A stretch of 64,000 nt of DNA. Source: Streptomyces shenzhenensis. Its GTDB lineage: Bacteria > Actinomycetota > Actinomycetes > Streptomycetales > Streptomycetaceae. This document shows positions 1-9,225 of the stretch, in pieces. Below the pieces are notes generated by a model that saw only the letters and a list, made by a program, of their open reading frames with translations, was not told the origin of the DNA and did no database searches. The stretch is from positions 408,083 through 472,082 of the forward strand of contig NZ_PENI01000003.1 of NCBI RefSeq assembly GCF_003688995.1, in the 5' to 3' direction. Position numbers and translations under genes: made by a program. How positions within the stretch are numbered: the stretch's first letter is position 1; the number at the start of each line of letters is the position of its first letter.

Positions 1-696
1 GGCCCGGTACAGGGGGAGCGCGGCGGCGCTGCGGCCCGTGCCCTCGTGGGCCCGGGCCAGCCAGTAGCGCAGCTCCTTGCGTTGCGGCTGCTCGCTGCGG
101 CAGCGCATCAGCGCCGCCGACAGCAGCGGTTCCGCCTGGCCGTACATCTCCAGCCGGACCCGGGCCATGCCGCCGAACAGGCCCGCCTCGATGCCGAGCA
201 TGGCGTCGTCGAGCAGCGAGTCGGTGTGCCGGACGAGCTGGTCCCAGTCCTTGACGAGATAGGCGCGGCACGCGTGCAGAAAGCGGACCTGCGGGTCCGT
301 GTCCACGGGCGGCAGGCCGGCCAGCGCCCGGTCCAGCTCCGGCACATGGCGGCCGTCGAGCCAGTGCGAGGAGTGCGCGAGCAGCAGATCGCGCGGGCTC
401 TCCAGCACCGGCTGCACCCACCAGCCCAACCAGTACCAGGAGTTGAGGGTGCGGCGGTGCCGGGACCGTTGCTCGCCGAAGCGGTCCCGGTGCCGGAACA
501 TCCGCAGCAGCGCGGTCGTCGTGTCGACGCGCAGCGCGTGCAGCCCGAGCCAGGCGTCCGCCATCCCGGGGTCCATCCGCACCGCGGTGCGGAACTCCTC
601 CTCCGCCTGTGGATAGGCGCCCACCGTGTAGGCGTCCACGCCTCGCAGCCAGGCGAGGTCGGCCGGGGCCTCGGGGCCCTGCGTGCCGAAGTCCAT
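1..696 (-). CDS. EccA-like AAA ATPase, N-terminal TPR part (cut by window edge)
   Basis: Read on the minus strand from an ATG at 694-696, the frame stays open to the window edge, giving 232 residues without a stop. The protein starts MDFGTQGPEAPADLAWLRG and is rich in helix-forming repeats (YPQAEEEFRTAVRMDPGMAD, later LRYWLARAHEGTGRSAAALP), typical of TPR units. In Streptomyces this TPR module usually precedes an AAA+ ATPase domain of the CbxX/EccA type linked to type VII secretion; that domain would lie outside the window, so the ATPase call rests on family memory. Third-position G/C bias supports this frame over all overlapping ones. Confidence 0.75.
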   Translation of the reverse strand, partial: MDFGTQGPEAPADLAWLRGVDAYTVGAYPQAEEEFRTAVRMDPGMADAWLGLHALRVDTTTALLRMFRHRDRFGEQRSRHRRTLNSWYWLGWWVQPVLESPRDLLLAHSSHWLDGRHVPELDRALAGLPPVDTDPQVRFLHACRAYLVKDWDQLVRHTDSLLDDAMLGIEAGLFGGMARVRLEMYGQAEPLLSAALMRCRSEQPQRKELRYWLARAHEGTGRSAAALPLYRA

Positions 697-975
697 CACG
701 TCCCCCACAAACCGTGCCCCCGTTGGTTCACCGCCGGGCGGCTGCCCGGCGGCCGCCTCTGGTCGAACCGCTGTGCCGCGGACCGGAGTTGCAGGTGCGC
801 GAAGCAGCCGTTCGTAGGTCGCACCAGGGGCATCGTACCCGCGCGTCGGGCGCGCGCCGAAGGGTGCCGCACAGGGCGTTTGACGAGGTGGGAGCAGATG
901 GGGCGCACTCGGTTCGGTGACCGAGGGTGAGCGAATCGCCGCGCTGGGCGTCCGAAGGGCGGGCTCCGGGCAGAA

Positions 976-1013
976 CGAAGCCCCCGATCACGGGGGAACA
1001 ACCGGGGGCTTCG
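976..1013. terminator. Strong GC-rich hairpin in the 697-1152 gap
   Basis: An 11-bp perfect stem (CGAAGCCCCCG / CGGGGGCTTCG, 976-986 with 1003-1013) encloses a 16-nt loop. There is no T-run on either side. It lies about 280 bp upstream of the EccA-like gene start and beyond the end of the kinase gene, so it could be a backup terminator or a leader hairpin. I see no gene in the rest of 697-1152. Confidence 0.5.
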
Positions 1014-1152
1014 CGTCTGCGGGCGGCTCCGAATGGCCGCACATTGAGAACGTAAGACCTGTACGGCCCCCGGGTCAAGCCGAGTTGAGGCACTCGGAGA
1101 AGTTCTTATGCAGGGGCCTTCACAAGTTCAGCACACAGCGGATGGTTCCTCA

Positions 1153-1174
1153 CCGAGCGTGACATTCCGCTCGG
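1153..1174 (-). terminator. Terminator hairpin of the kinase gene
   Basis: A 7-bp stem CCGAGCG/CGCTCGG (1153-1159 with 1168-1174) with an 8-nt loop lies immediately after the stop codon of the minus-strand kinase gene at 1176. It has no U-tract, as is common in Streptomyces. Confidence 0.5.
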
Positions 1175-1175
1175 A

Positions 1176-1766
1176 TCAGCGGGTCGCGGCGGGCCCCGGG
1201 AGCACCTCGTACCCCTTCTGTGACTGGAGCACCAGCAGGTCGGCATGGGGGCGCGAGGGGTCCCCGGCGAAGTGCCGGCGCTCCGCCTCGACCCAGTCGG
1301 CCCAGAACTCCCGCTGCGCGCGCCCGTCCCGTCGGCGCCCGCGCGTCCAGGACTCCTCGCGCGGCAGCTCCATCCACAGCAGCCGTGCCAGATACGGCCG
1401 CAGCGCCCGGCGGCCCGCCCCGACGCCCTCGACGAGGACCACGGGCGCGGGCTGCAGCGGGCGGGGCGGGCCGAAGGAGCGCGCCCGCCAGTCGTAGGGC
1501 GCGTACGCCGCGCTCTCGCCCCGGGCCAGCGGCTCGATCACCTGGGTCAGCAGCCGTCCGGTCCAGCCGAACAGCGCGTCGTGGCTGGCGATGTCGTCGA
1601 GGTGCAGCACCGGTGCCCCGCCCAGGGCGGCGGCCAGTTCCCCCGCGAACGTGGACTTTCCCGAGCCGGCGTGGCCGTCGACGCCGATCAGCCGGACCGG
1701 ACCGCAGGAGGGCGGAAGACCACACAGCCGGGAGACGAGCTCGTGAATGACGGTTCCTGGAGACAA
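1176..1766 (-). CDS. Uridine-kinase-like P-loop NTPase
   Basis: This 196-residue protein has a clear Walker A motif near residues 28-36 (GVDGHAGSGKST), followed by HLDDIASHDALFGW and VVLVEGVGAGRRALRPYLAR, the substrate-side and Walker-B-like segments of the uridine kinase/phosphoribulokinase fold. The family phosphorylates small hydroxylated substrates with ATP; the substrate here cannot be read from sequence, and many actinobacterial members are only annotated as uridine kinase-like. The ATG at 1764-1766 is the first start giving a short N-terminus before the P-loop. The gene is single, with its own terminator hairpin downstream. Confidence 0.8.
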   Translation of the reverse strand: MSPGTVIHELVSRLCGLPPSCGPVRLIGVDGHAGSGKSTFAGELAAALGGAPVLHLDDIASHDALFGWTGRLLTQVIEPLARGESAAYAPYDWRARSFGPPRPLQPAPVVLVEGVGAGRRALRPYLARLLWMELPREESWTRGRRRDGRAQREFWADWVEAERRHFAGDPSRPHADLLVLQSQKGYEVLPGPAATR

Positions 1767-2015
1767 GAGAGAGGGGGGCGCTTTTCGGAATCATGCTAGC
1801 CGCGCCCGCGGCGGGCCGTTCCCGGTGGGTGCGTCAGTGGACGAGACCAATATTGCCGGGTGTGGCATGGGCCGAAGTGCTGGCAGGGGCATGCCGCCTG
1901 ATCCATAGTTGGCGCACAACCGCACGGCGATCGAGCCGACGGGCGGCACTGCCCGGAGCCGGACCGCCGTGGACCGGACCCGTCCCGACTCGGACACCTG
2001 GGGGTACTTCCGCCC

Positions 2016-3386
2016 ATGAACAGAGCCGAACAGCCCTCCCGCAGAACCGTCCTGGCCGCCGCGGTCGCCGCGGCGGCGGCCTCCGGCACCGTGGTCTCCG
2101 GCACGGGGCCGGCGGCCGCCGTGACCGGCTCCGACGCCGACGAACCGGAACCCGCCCGCACCGTGGACAACCGCGCCTGGACCACGTACACCGACTGGCG
2201 CTCCGGCGCCGCCGAGGGCGTCAGAGCCGTCGCGGGCCGCCGCTCCGGCGTGGTGATTGCCGCCCCCGCGGGCACCACCGACTACACGGACCCGCACACC
2301 GGCACCACCGCCGCCTGGGAGTACGCCACCTGGACCTCCCCGGTCCACTGCCTGGCTGTCCCGTCCACCGAGGCGATCGCCTCCTGGAACGCGCACACCC
2401 CGGACGGCACCTGGATCCAGATCGAGCTGCGCGGGACGTACTCCGACGGCATGGACACCCCCTGGTACGTGATGGGCCGCTGGGCGGCCGGCGACCAGGA
2501 CATCAGACGGACCTCCGTGGACGGCCAGTCCGACGGCAGGAGCAGCGTCTGGACGGACACCCTCGCCGTCGATGACGCCGCCACGGGCCTGCGTCTGGTG
2601 TCGTACCGGCTGCGGCTCACCCTCTACCGCAGGCCCGGCTCGCGGCTGACCCCCGTCGTCCGGCGGCTCGGCGCGATGGGCTCCGCCGTCCCCGACCGCT
2701 TCACCGTCCCGGCCGCCGCACCGTGCCTCGCCGGGGAACTGATCGTCCCGCGGTACTCGCAGGAGGTGCACGCGGGCCAGTACCCGGAGTACGACAACGG
2801 CGGCGAGGCCTGGTGCAGCCCCACCTCCACGCAGATGATCATCGAGTACTGGGGCGGCCGGCTCACCCCCGAGCAACTGTCCTGGGTCGACCCGAGCTAT
2901 GCCGACCCGCAGGTGGACCACGCCGCCCGGTTCACCTACGACCACCAGTACCGGGGCTGCGGCAACTGGCCGTTCAACGCCGCCTACGCGGCCACGTTCC
3001 GGGGTCTGCAGGCCGTGGTCACCCGGCTCGGCTCGCTCACCGACCTGGAGCGGCTGATCGCGGCCGGCATCCCGGCCATAACGTCCCAGTCGTTCCTCAG
3101 GACCGAGCTGACCGGAGCCGGGTACGGCACCTCCGGGCATCTGATGACGGTGATCGGCTTCACCGCCGAGGGCGATGTGATCGCCAACGACCCGGCCTCG
3201 CCGAGCAACGAGGCGGTGCGCCGCGTCTATCTCCGGCGGGAGTGGGAGAACATCTGGCTCAGGACCAAGCGGTACAACGCCGGCGGCGCGGTGGTCTCGG
3301 GCACCGGCGGCGTCTGCTACCTCTTCTTCCCGGTGCGTCCGACGCCGCGCCAGCGCAGGGCGCTCGCGGCGGTGGGCGTGCGCTGA
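2016..3386 (+). CDS. Secreted C39-like peptidase (Tat signal)
   Basis: The 456-residue product starts with a twin-arginine signal (PSRRTVLAAAVAAAAASG) and is probably exported by Tat. An N-terminal region of about 220 residues looks like a beta-rich substrate-recognition module. The C-terminal half fits the papain-like C39 family: catalytic Cys near 267 in GEAWCSPTS, His near 375 in TSGHLMTVIGF and Asp near 392 in IANDPAS. The family cleaves peptide bonds; in Streptomyces such proteins are usually extracellular and of unknown target. It is flanked upstream by about 250 bp of noncoding DNA and is probably monocistronic. Confidence 0.85.
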   Translation: MNRAEQPSRRTVLAAAVAAAAASGTVVSGTGPAAAVTGSDADEPEPARTVDNRAWTTYTDWRSGAAEGVRAVAGRRSGVVIAAPAGTTDYTDPHTGTTAAWEYATWTSPVHCLAVPSTEAIASWNAHTPDGTWIQIELRGTYSDGMDTPWYVMGRWAAGDQDIRRTSVDGQSDGRSSVWTDTLAVDDAATGLRLVSYRLRLTLYRRPGSRLTPVVRRLGAMGSAVPDRFTVPAAAPCLAGELIVPRYSQEVHAGQYPEYDNGGEAWCSPTSTQMIIEYWGGRLTPEQLSWVDPSYADPQVDHAARFTYDHQYRGCGNWPFNAAYAATFRGLQAVVTRLGSLTDLERLIAAGIPAITSQSFLRTELTGAGYGTSGHLMTVIGFTAEGDVIANDPASPSNEAVRRVYLRREWENIWLRTKRYNAGGAVVSGTGGVCYLFFPVRPTPRQRRALAAVGVR

Positions 3387-3526
3387 ACCGGACGGGCTGT
3401 ACCGCCCCCGGGGCGCCGGGGGCGTGCGCCTGTGACCAACCTCTCCGCCGTACGGGCCGCGGGCGGTGGCATGGTGGACAGCACGGTGGGGGGATCCACC
3501 AGCACAGCCGACCCCAGTGAGACGCC

Positions 3527-3667
3527 ATGACCGCACACTCAGCAGCCGCCGCCCGCACCCGCACCGGCGGCCCCCGGGACGACGGACCGAAGCTCGTCGA
3601 GCATGTCCTGGGCTGGACCCTGGTCGCGGTTGTGGCGATGCTCGTGACACAGCTGGGGCTGCTGTGA
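3527..3667 (+). CDS. Small conserved single-pass membrane peptide (46 aa)
   Basis: An ATG at 3527 opens a 46-codon frame ending at 3667. The first half is polar (TAHSAAAARTRTGG, then DDGPKLVEHV) and the second half is a single hydrophobic helix (LGWTLVAVVAMLVTQLGLL) running to the C-terminus. I recognise the type as a small protein found beside this TetR gene in other Streptomyces, from memory. Function is unknown; a tail-anchored membrane peptide is the topology suggested. It lies 18 bp before the TetR gene and may be cotranscribed with it. Confidence 0.7.
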   Translation: MTAHSAAAARTRTGGPRDDGPKLVEHVLGWTLVAVVAMLVTQLGLL

Positions 3668-3685
3668 CGTTCTGACATACTGCGG

Positions 3686-4378
3686 ATGTCCCGCAGCCCG
3701 TTGAGACCAGGGTCCGAATTGCACATCGACCAAGAGCCCGCCGTCGTCCGGCCGCGGGCGCGCGGCACCGAGCGCTCGCTGGCGCGTCGTGCCGAACTCA
3801 TCGCCATCGGGCGGAAGTTGTTCGCCGACACTTCCTACGACGCGCTCTCCATGGACGACATCGCCCGGCAGGCACATGTCGCCAAGGGGCTGATCTACTA
3901 CTACTTCCGGTCGAAGCGCGGCTACTACCTGGCGATCATCGAGGACTCCGTCGCCGACCTGGTCACCTACGCCGCGAGCGGCCTGGAACTGCCGGCCGTG
4001 GACCGCGTGCACCGCACCGTCGACAGCTATCTGCGCTACGCCGAGCACCACCAGGCCGCCTACCGCACCATCGTCAGCGGCGGCGTCGGCTTCGACGCCG
4101 AGGTGCACGCCATCCGGGACGGCGTGCGCGAGGCGATCGTCACGACCCTCGCGGAGGGCGCCTACGGCCGCCGGGACATCGCGCCGCTGGCCCGCATGGG
4201 GCTGCTCGCCTGGGTGTGCAGCGTCGAGGGCGCCACCCTCGACTGGATCGCCCGCCCCGAGCTGTCCCGCGACACCATGTGCCAGCTGCTGGTGAAGACG
4301 CTCGGCGGCGCCCTGCGCGCCATCGAGGAGCTGGACCCCGCCCATCCGGCGCCGCCGCCCGCCCGCCGCGACGGCTGA
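3686..4378 (+). CDS. TetR-family transcriptional regulator
   Basis: The 230-residue protein has a TetR DNA-binding domain at about residues 35-85: IGRKLFADTSYDALSMDDIA, then QAHVAKGLIYYYFRSKRGYY, the canonical helix-turn-helix with the GLIYYYF recognition helix. The rest is a helical ligand-binding domain with no recognisable ligand. The first ATG (3686) is used; a later in-frame TTG near 3719 is an alternative because the first dozen residues look unlike the family core. It follows the 46-residue membrane peptide gene and converges with the chitinase gene, whose expression it need not control. Confidence 0.85.
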   Translation: MSRSPLRPGSELHIDQEPAVVRPRARGTERSLARRAELIAIGRKLFADTSYDALSMDDIARQAHVAKGLIYYYFRSKRGYYLAIIEDSVADLVTYAASGLELPAVDRVHRTVDSYLRYAEHHQAAYRTIVSGGVGFDAEVHAIRDGVREAIVTTLAEGAYGRRDIAPLARMGLLAWVCSVEGATLDWIARPELSRDTMCQLLVKTLGGALRAIEELDPAHPAPPPARRDG

Positions 4379-4406
4379 GGCGGGACGCGGCCTCCGCGGC
4401 CCCGCC
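4379..4406. terminator. Possible bidirectional terminator between tetR and chitinase
   Basis: GGCGGG (4379-4384) can pair with CCCGCC (4401-4406), with extra GGCC pairing inside, in the short convergent gap between the two stop codons. The pairing is imperfect and there is no T-run. Confidence 0.35.
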
Positions 4407-4424
4407 CCGCTCGTTGCGCCGTGG

Positions 4425-5666
<1,242 letters not shown>

Positions 5667-5746
5667 CGGTGTGTCTCCTCGTGGGGGAGAGGGGAACGCG
5701 CGCCGATTGGCATGAACGCGATCGGGCGTTGAAGCGAGAGGTTAGG

Positions 5747-5780
5747 AGGACTAGACCACTCGGGTCAATGGTTCGGACCA
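5747..5780 (-). promoter_or_regulatory. Tandem chitinase-type repeats / DasR-like sites
   Basis: On the minus strand two 12-mers, TGGTCCGAACCA (5769-5780) and TGGTCTAGTCCT (5747-5758), are spaced 22 bp apart, two helical turns, about 80-115 bp before the chitinase start. A TTGACC -35-like hexamer lies between them. Streptomyces chitinase promoters are known to carry such 12-bp direct repeats, and the DasR consensus is close to TGGTCTAGACCA. DasR control is inferred from this similarity. Confidence 0.65.
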
Positions 5781-6003
5781 ATTTCGGAGGGTCGGAGCCG
5801 GCGCGATGTTTTCTGAAGTAAGCGGTCGTTAACTGGTGACTGAAGGGTGCCGATCGGGCATACTCACAGCGCACAGCCGCTGGTCAGCTGCTTCCGCGAC
5901 CCGGGAGCACGGACCTCGGCCGGAACCGGAAGGACCAGGCGGCGCCGCCCCACCCAAGGCGTACGTCCGCCGATGTGCCCGACACAGGGAGGAGACCGCC
6001 GAG

Positions 6004-7215
6004 ATGTCCGACCGCGCCCCTCAGCCGGTGGAGCGTCAGCTGCCCACGGACGAGGCCAGGGATCTGATCGCGCTCGTCCGCGAGATCGCGCACCGCGAGA
6101 TCGCCCCGCGGGCGGCCGAGGAGGAGGAGGACGCCGGACGCTTCCCGCGCGAGGTCTTCACCCTGCTCTCCGAGTCCGGTCTGCTCGGCCTGCCCTACGA
6201 CGCCGAGTACGGCGGCGGCGACCAGCCGTACGAGGTCTACCTCCAGGTCCTGGAGGAGCTGGCCGCGGCCCGGCTCACCGTCGGCCTCGGGGTCAGCGTG
6301 CACACCCTGGCCTGCTTCGCGCTCGCCGCCCGCGGCACCAAGGAGCAGCAGGCCGAGTATCTGCCCGCCATGCTCGGCGGCGGACTGCTCGGCGCCTACT
6401 GCCTCTCCGAGCCGTCCTCCGGCTCGGACGCCGCCTCCCTGCGCACGAAGGCGGTGCGCGACGACGGGGGCACCTCCCGCGCGAGCGGAGCCGAGCGTGG
6501 CGGGGACTGGGTGATCAACGGCACCAAGGCGTGGATCACCCACGGCGGGGTCGCCGACTTCTACACGGTGCTGGCCCGCACGGGCGAGGAAGGCCCGCGC
6601 GGGATCTCCGCCTTCCTGGTGCCCGGCGACGCCGAGGGCCTGAGCGCGGCGCCCCCGGAGAAGAAGATGGGCATGAAGGGCTCGCCCACCGCGCAGGTCC
6701 ATTTCGACGGCGTACGCGTGTCCGACGAGCGGCGGATCGGCGAGGAGGGCCAGGGCTTCGGCATCGCGCTGTCCGCGCTCGACTCCGGGCGGCTCGGCAT
6801 CGCGGCCTGTGCGATCGGCCTGGCTCAGGCGGCGCTGGACGAGGCTGTCGCCTATGCCGCCGGCCGCAGGCAGTTCGGGCGGCCGGTCTCCGACTTCCAG
6901 GGGCTGCGCTTCATGCTCGCCGACATGGCCACCCAGATCGAGGCGGGCCGGGCGCTGTATCTGACCGCCGCCCGGCTGCGCGACGCGGGGCGCCCGTTCG
7001 CCAAGCAGGCGGCCATGGCCAAGCTGCACTGCACCGACACCGCGATGCGGGTGACCACCGACGCCGTACAGGTCCTCGGCGGGTACGGCTACACCGCCGA
7101 CTTCCCGGTCGAGCGCTACATGCGCGAGGCCAAGGTCCTGCAGATCGTCGAGGGCACCAACCAGATCCAGCGGATGGTCATCGCCCGTCACCTCGCGGGG
7201 CCCGAGAGTCACTGA
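6004..7215 (+). CDS. Acyl-CoA dehydrogenase
   Basis: This 403-residue flavoprotein oxidises acyl-CoA to the 2-enoyl-CoA, passing electrons to ETF. All family parts are present: helical N-domain, the AYCLSEPSSGSDAASL and WVINGTKAWITHGG flavin/substrate beta-domain motifs, and a C-terminal helical domain with the catalytic base Glu in VEGTNQIQRM (about residue 383). The start at 6004 is chosen for the GGGAGGAG ribosome site; the frame is open further upstream but lacks coding character. A short low-similarity loop at about residues 157-168 corresponds to an inserted palindromic DNA element. Chain-length specificity is not clear. Confidence 0.92.
   Translation: MSDRAPQPVERQLPTDEARDLIALVREIAHREIAPRAAEEEEDAGRFPREVFTLLSESGLLGLPYDAEYGGGDQPYEVYLQVLEELAAARLTVGLGVSVHTLACFALAARGTKEQQAEYLPAMLGGGLLGAYCLSEPSSGSDAASLRTKAVRDDGGTSRASGAERGGDWVINGTKAWITHGGVADFYTVLARTGEEGPRGISAFLVPGDAEGLSAAPPEKKMGMKGSPTAQVHFDGVRVSDERRIGEEGQGFGIALSALDSGRLGIAACAIGLAQAALDEAVAYAAGRRQFGRPVSDFQGLRFMLADMATQIEAGRALYLTAARLRDAGRPFAKQAAMAKLHCTDTAMRVTTDAVQVLGGYGYTADFPVERYMREAKVLQIVEGTNQIQRMVIARHLAGPESH
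6472..6507. repeat. Palindromic insert inside the acyl-CoA dehydrogenase gene
   Basis: The stretch CTCCCGCGCGAGCGGAGCC followed by GAGCGTGGCGGGG has outer complementary arms (CCCGC/GCGGG) around a repeated GAGCG core. It encodes a loop (GTSRASGAERGG) between two conserved beta-domain strands where the family normally has only a short turn. I recall near-identical CGAGCG-GAGCC-GAGCG palindromes scattered through Streptomyces genomes. This looks like an in-frame insertion of such an element. Confidence 0.5.
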
Positions 7216-7420
7216 TCCGGCCCAGGACGCCCGGCAGGGCCGCCAGCCGCACCCACTCCGGGTCGTCGCGGCCCGGCAGGGTGCGGCCCCGGTCGGCCCA
7301 GGAGCGCAGCAGATCGCGGTAGATGGGCGGGTCCTGGGGCGGCAGCGGGCGAACCGATTCTGCGGGCCGTTGGACGAAGAGCCGGAGCTGCCGGCCGGCC
7401 GTCGATTGCGTGCGGGACAT
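7178..7420 (-). CDS. Small conserved hypothetical protein (80 aa)
   Basis: An ATG at 7418-7420 opens 80 codons on the minus strand: basic, with QLRLFVQRPAESVRPLPPQD, then IYRDLLRSWADRGRTLPGR and DPEWVRLAALP. Codon third positions are G/C-biased and the middle reads like a folded helical protein, unlike the alternative frames. I recall similar short proteins beside acyl-CoA dehydrogenase genes in Streptomyces, but no function. Its 3' end overlaps the dehydrogenase 3' end by 38 bp in a convergent arrangement. No strong ribosome site is seen. Confidence 0.6.
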   Translation of the reverse strand: MSRTQSTAGRQLRLFVQRPAESVRPLPPQDPPIYRDLLRSWADRGRTLPGRDDPEWVRLAALPGVLGRISDSRAPRGDGR

Positions 7421-7546
7421 GTCTGGGCAACGCGGACGCGGCCGGGCAGGTCACCGGGCGCCCGATTCGAGCGTGAGTTCAACCGCGTCCGGCCCGGCCC
7501 CTCTCCAGCGGACTGACGTACCGTCAGCTCCCCTGTTCCCAGGGGG

Positions 7547-8040
7547 ATGCCACGACCGACGCCCGCGCTGCCCGACGCCACCGCGGTCCGGGTCACCGTC
7601 CCCGCCGCCGACGGCAAGTCCGGTTGGGCGGATCGCCTGCCGGGTGCCCCCGGACGTCATGTCCTGTACGTGCGAGGGGAGTTGGCCGCACCCGGCGAGC
7701 CCGGCCGGGCGCATGCAGTTGGAGGTCGGTGTCGCGCTGCCGGGTGAGAGTGGCCGTCTGCGGCGGCATGGCGCGGCCCGACGCGCCTGTCGCGCCTGGG
7801 CGGTCGACGGACTGCCCCGCGCACCGCTGATCGAGGCCGGTTCGACCGGTCGGCCGGGCTGTGGCCGCAGGAGGCGGCCGAACCCGTGCTCACCCGGGGT
7901 CGCCTCGGGACGGCGCGGGCTGCCGGATCCGGCGCGCATCGCCTGCCGGCGGCTGTGCTCCGGGGATGTCGCCCGTCCGGCGGACCCGCCCGCACTGATC
8001 CTGCACCACGACTCCTGCACCATGACAGATCGCGCGCCCT
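7547..8040 (+). pseudogene. Frameshifted gene remnant, function unknown
   Basis: No single frame runs through this stretch, but coding-like third-position bias moves between frames. An ATG at 7547 gives PALPDATAVRVTVPAADGK in good codon usage, which is lost near 7710. Another frame then gives RMQLEVGVALPGESGRL and WAVDGLPRAPLIEAG to about 7845. A third gives SAGLWPQEAAEPVLTRGRLG to about 7910, after which the second resumes with LPDPARIACRRLCSGDVARP. Read together these look like one ancestral protein with at least three indels. I do not recognise the family. Confidence 0.35.
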
Positions 8041-8075
8041 GGTGCAGGGCGGTCACCGGGACCGAACGAGCCGGC

Positions 8076-8516
8076 TCAGGCGGCGGCCTGGCTGTGCATC
8101 GTCGGCATGTGCATCGGGCGCGAGCCCGGGCCGCCGACGTGCGAGAAGGGCTGCGTGCGCCAGTTCAGCCCCTGGGGCAGCGTGAGCAGCAGAGCGGTGT
8201 CCTGCCCCTGGGGCGTGAACGACTCGTCCGCGGAGCGGGCCTCGGCGGCCGACCGGCCGGTGCCCGCGCACACCGTGAGACCGAAGGGGTTCCACGGCGA
8301 GGCGCACAGCGCGTGCTCCGGCAGGACGTCCTCGTCCGCCAGCAGGGCGATGGGCTGCGCGCAGTCCGGGCAGATCACCCGGTACATCTCGAAGGTGTCG
8401 TAGGTGTCGAGTTCCTCGCTGTCGTAGGCGTCGGATTCGACGCCCTCCGGCTGCGGTTCGACCACCGGGTGCTGCCGCTTGGACGCGGTACGACCAGGGC
8501 GCTTAAGACTCTGCAT
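8076..8516 (-). CDS. Conserved Streptomyces protein with CPDC zinc-ribbon-like motif
   Basis: The 146-residue protein has a polar N-terminus, an acidic patch (SDAYDSEELDTYDTFEMYRV), then VICPDCAQPIALLADEDVLP with later Cys residues (EHALCASPW, LTVCAGTGR) that could complete a zinc site, and a tail with LLLTLPQGLNWRTQPFSHVG. I recognise it as a conserved actinomycete hypothetical protein of unknown role, from memory. It is divergent from the Lrp gene across a 268-bp gap, so the two may share control. Confidence 0.8.
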   Translation of the reverse strand: MQSLKRPGRTASKRQHPVVEPQPEGVESDAYDSEELDTYDTFEMYRVICPDCAQPIALLADEDVLPEHALCASPWNPFGLTVCAGTGRSAAEARSADESFTPQGQDTALLLTLPQGLNWRTQPFSHVGGPGSRPMHMPTMHSQAAA

Positions 8517-8784
8517 GGGATTCTCCCCCTCGGGCTGGGCCGTGAAGGCGCTGCGGCCTCGACCACAGCAAGCACTTCCCGTCCGCTCTCGGCGGTAATC
8601 ACGAGAACATCACAGAGCCCACCCGGCGGGTGTGTCGTTCGTCACATGCCGTTCGCAGGTGCCCGGTGCGGCGCATTTGTCCCTCCGTGGACCCGTGGCC
8701 GGCTCTCCGGGAGATCACAAACCGGCTATGACCTGGGTTGCCCGGGTATCCGAGGAGATCAAGTGCACTGTAGGTTTTGGCGCC

Positions 8785-9225
8785 ATGGAGGAGCTGGACC
8801 GTCAGATCGTGCAGCTGCTCGTCAAGGACGGGCGGATGAGCTACACCGACCTGGGCAAGGCCACGGGCCTGTCCACATCGGCCGTGCACCAGCGGGTGCG
8901 CCGGCTGGAACAGCGCGGCGTCATCCGCGGCTATGCCGCGGTCGTCGACCCCGAGGCCGTGGGGCTGCCCATGACCGCCTTCATCTCCGTGAAACCGTTC
9001 GACCCGAGCGCGCCCGACGACATCGCGGACCGCCTCGCCGGCGTTCCCGAGATCGAGGCCTGCCACAGCGTCGCCGGCGACGAGAACTACATCCTCAAGG
9101 TGCGCGTGGCCACACCGCACGAACTGGAGGAGCTGCTGGCCCGGCTGCGGACGCTGGCGGGCGTGTCCACGCGCACCACGGTGGTGCTGTCGACGCCCTA
9201 CGAGGCCAGGCCGCCGCGGATCTGA
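8785..9225 (+). CDS. Lrp/AsnC-family transcriptional regulator
   Basis: The 146-residue protein has the full family layout: an N-terminal helix-turn-helix (LDRQIVQLLVKDGRMSYTDL, then LSTSAVHQRVRRLEQRGVI) at residues 3-50, and a C-terminal RAM effector domain (AFISVKPF, EACHSVAGDENYILKVRV). Such proteins bind amino acids and control their metabolism, often in an autoregulatory way. The ATG at 8785 gives the standard N-terminus; upstream extension is noncoding. Its stop codon is embedded in the first unit of the tandem repeat array that follows. Confidence 0.9.
   Translation: MEELDRQIVQLLVKDGRMSYTDLGKATGLSTSAVHQRVRRLEQRGVIRGYAAVVDPEAVGLPMTAFISVKPFDPSAPDDIADRLAGVPEIEACHSVAGDENYILKVRVATPHELEELLARLRTLAGVSTRTTVVLSTPYEARPPRI

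Noticed and set aside
1838..1849. TGGACGAGACCA, a 10 of 12 match to the DasR consensus
   Set aside because: About one or more such two-mismatch matches are expected by chance in a window this size, and the neighbouring genes have no known DasR link.
7451..8056. 201-codon minus-strand frame across the gap after the dehydrogenase
   Set aside because: Low-complexity Arg/Gly/Pro content and no third-position bias; plus-strand fragments look more coding-like.
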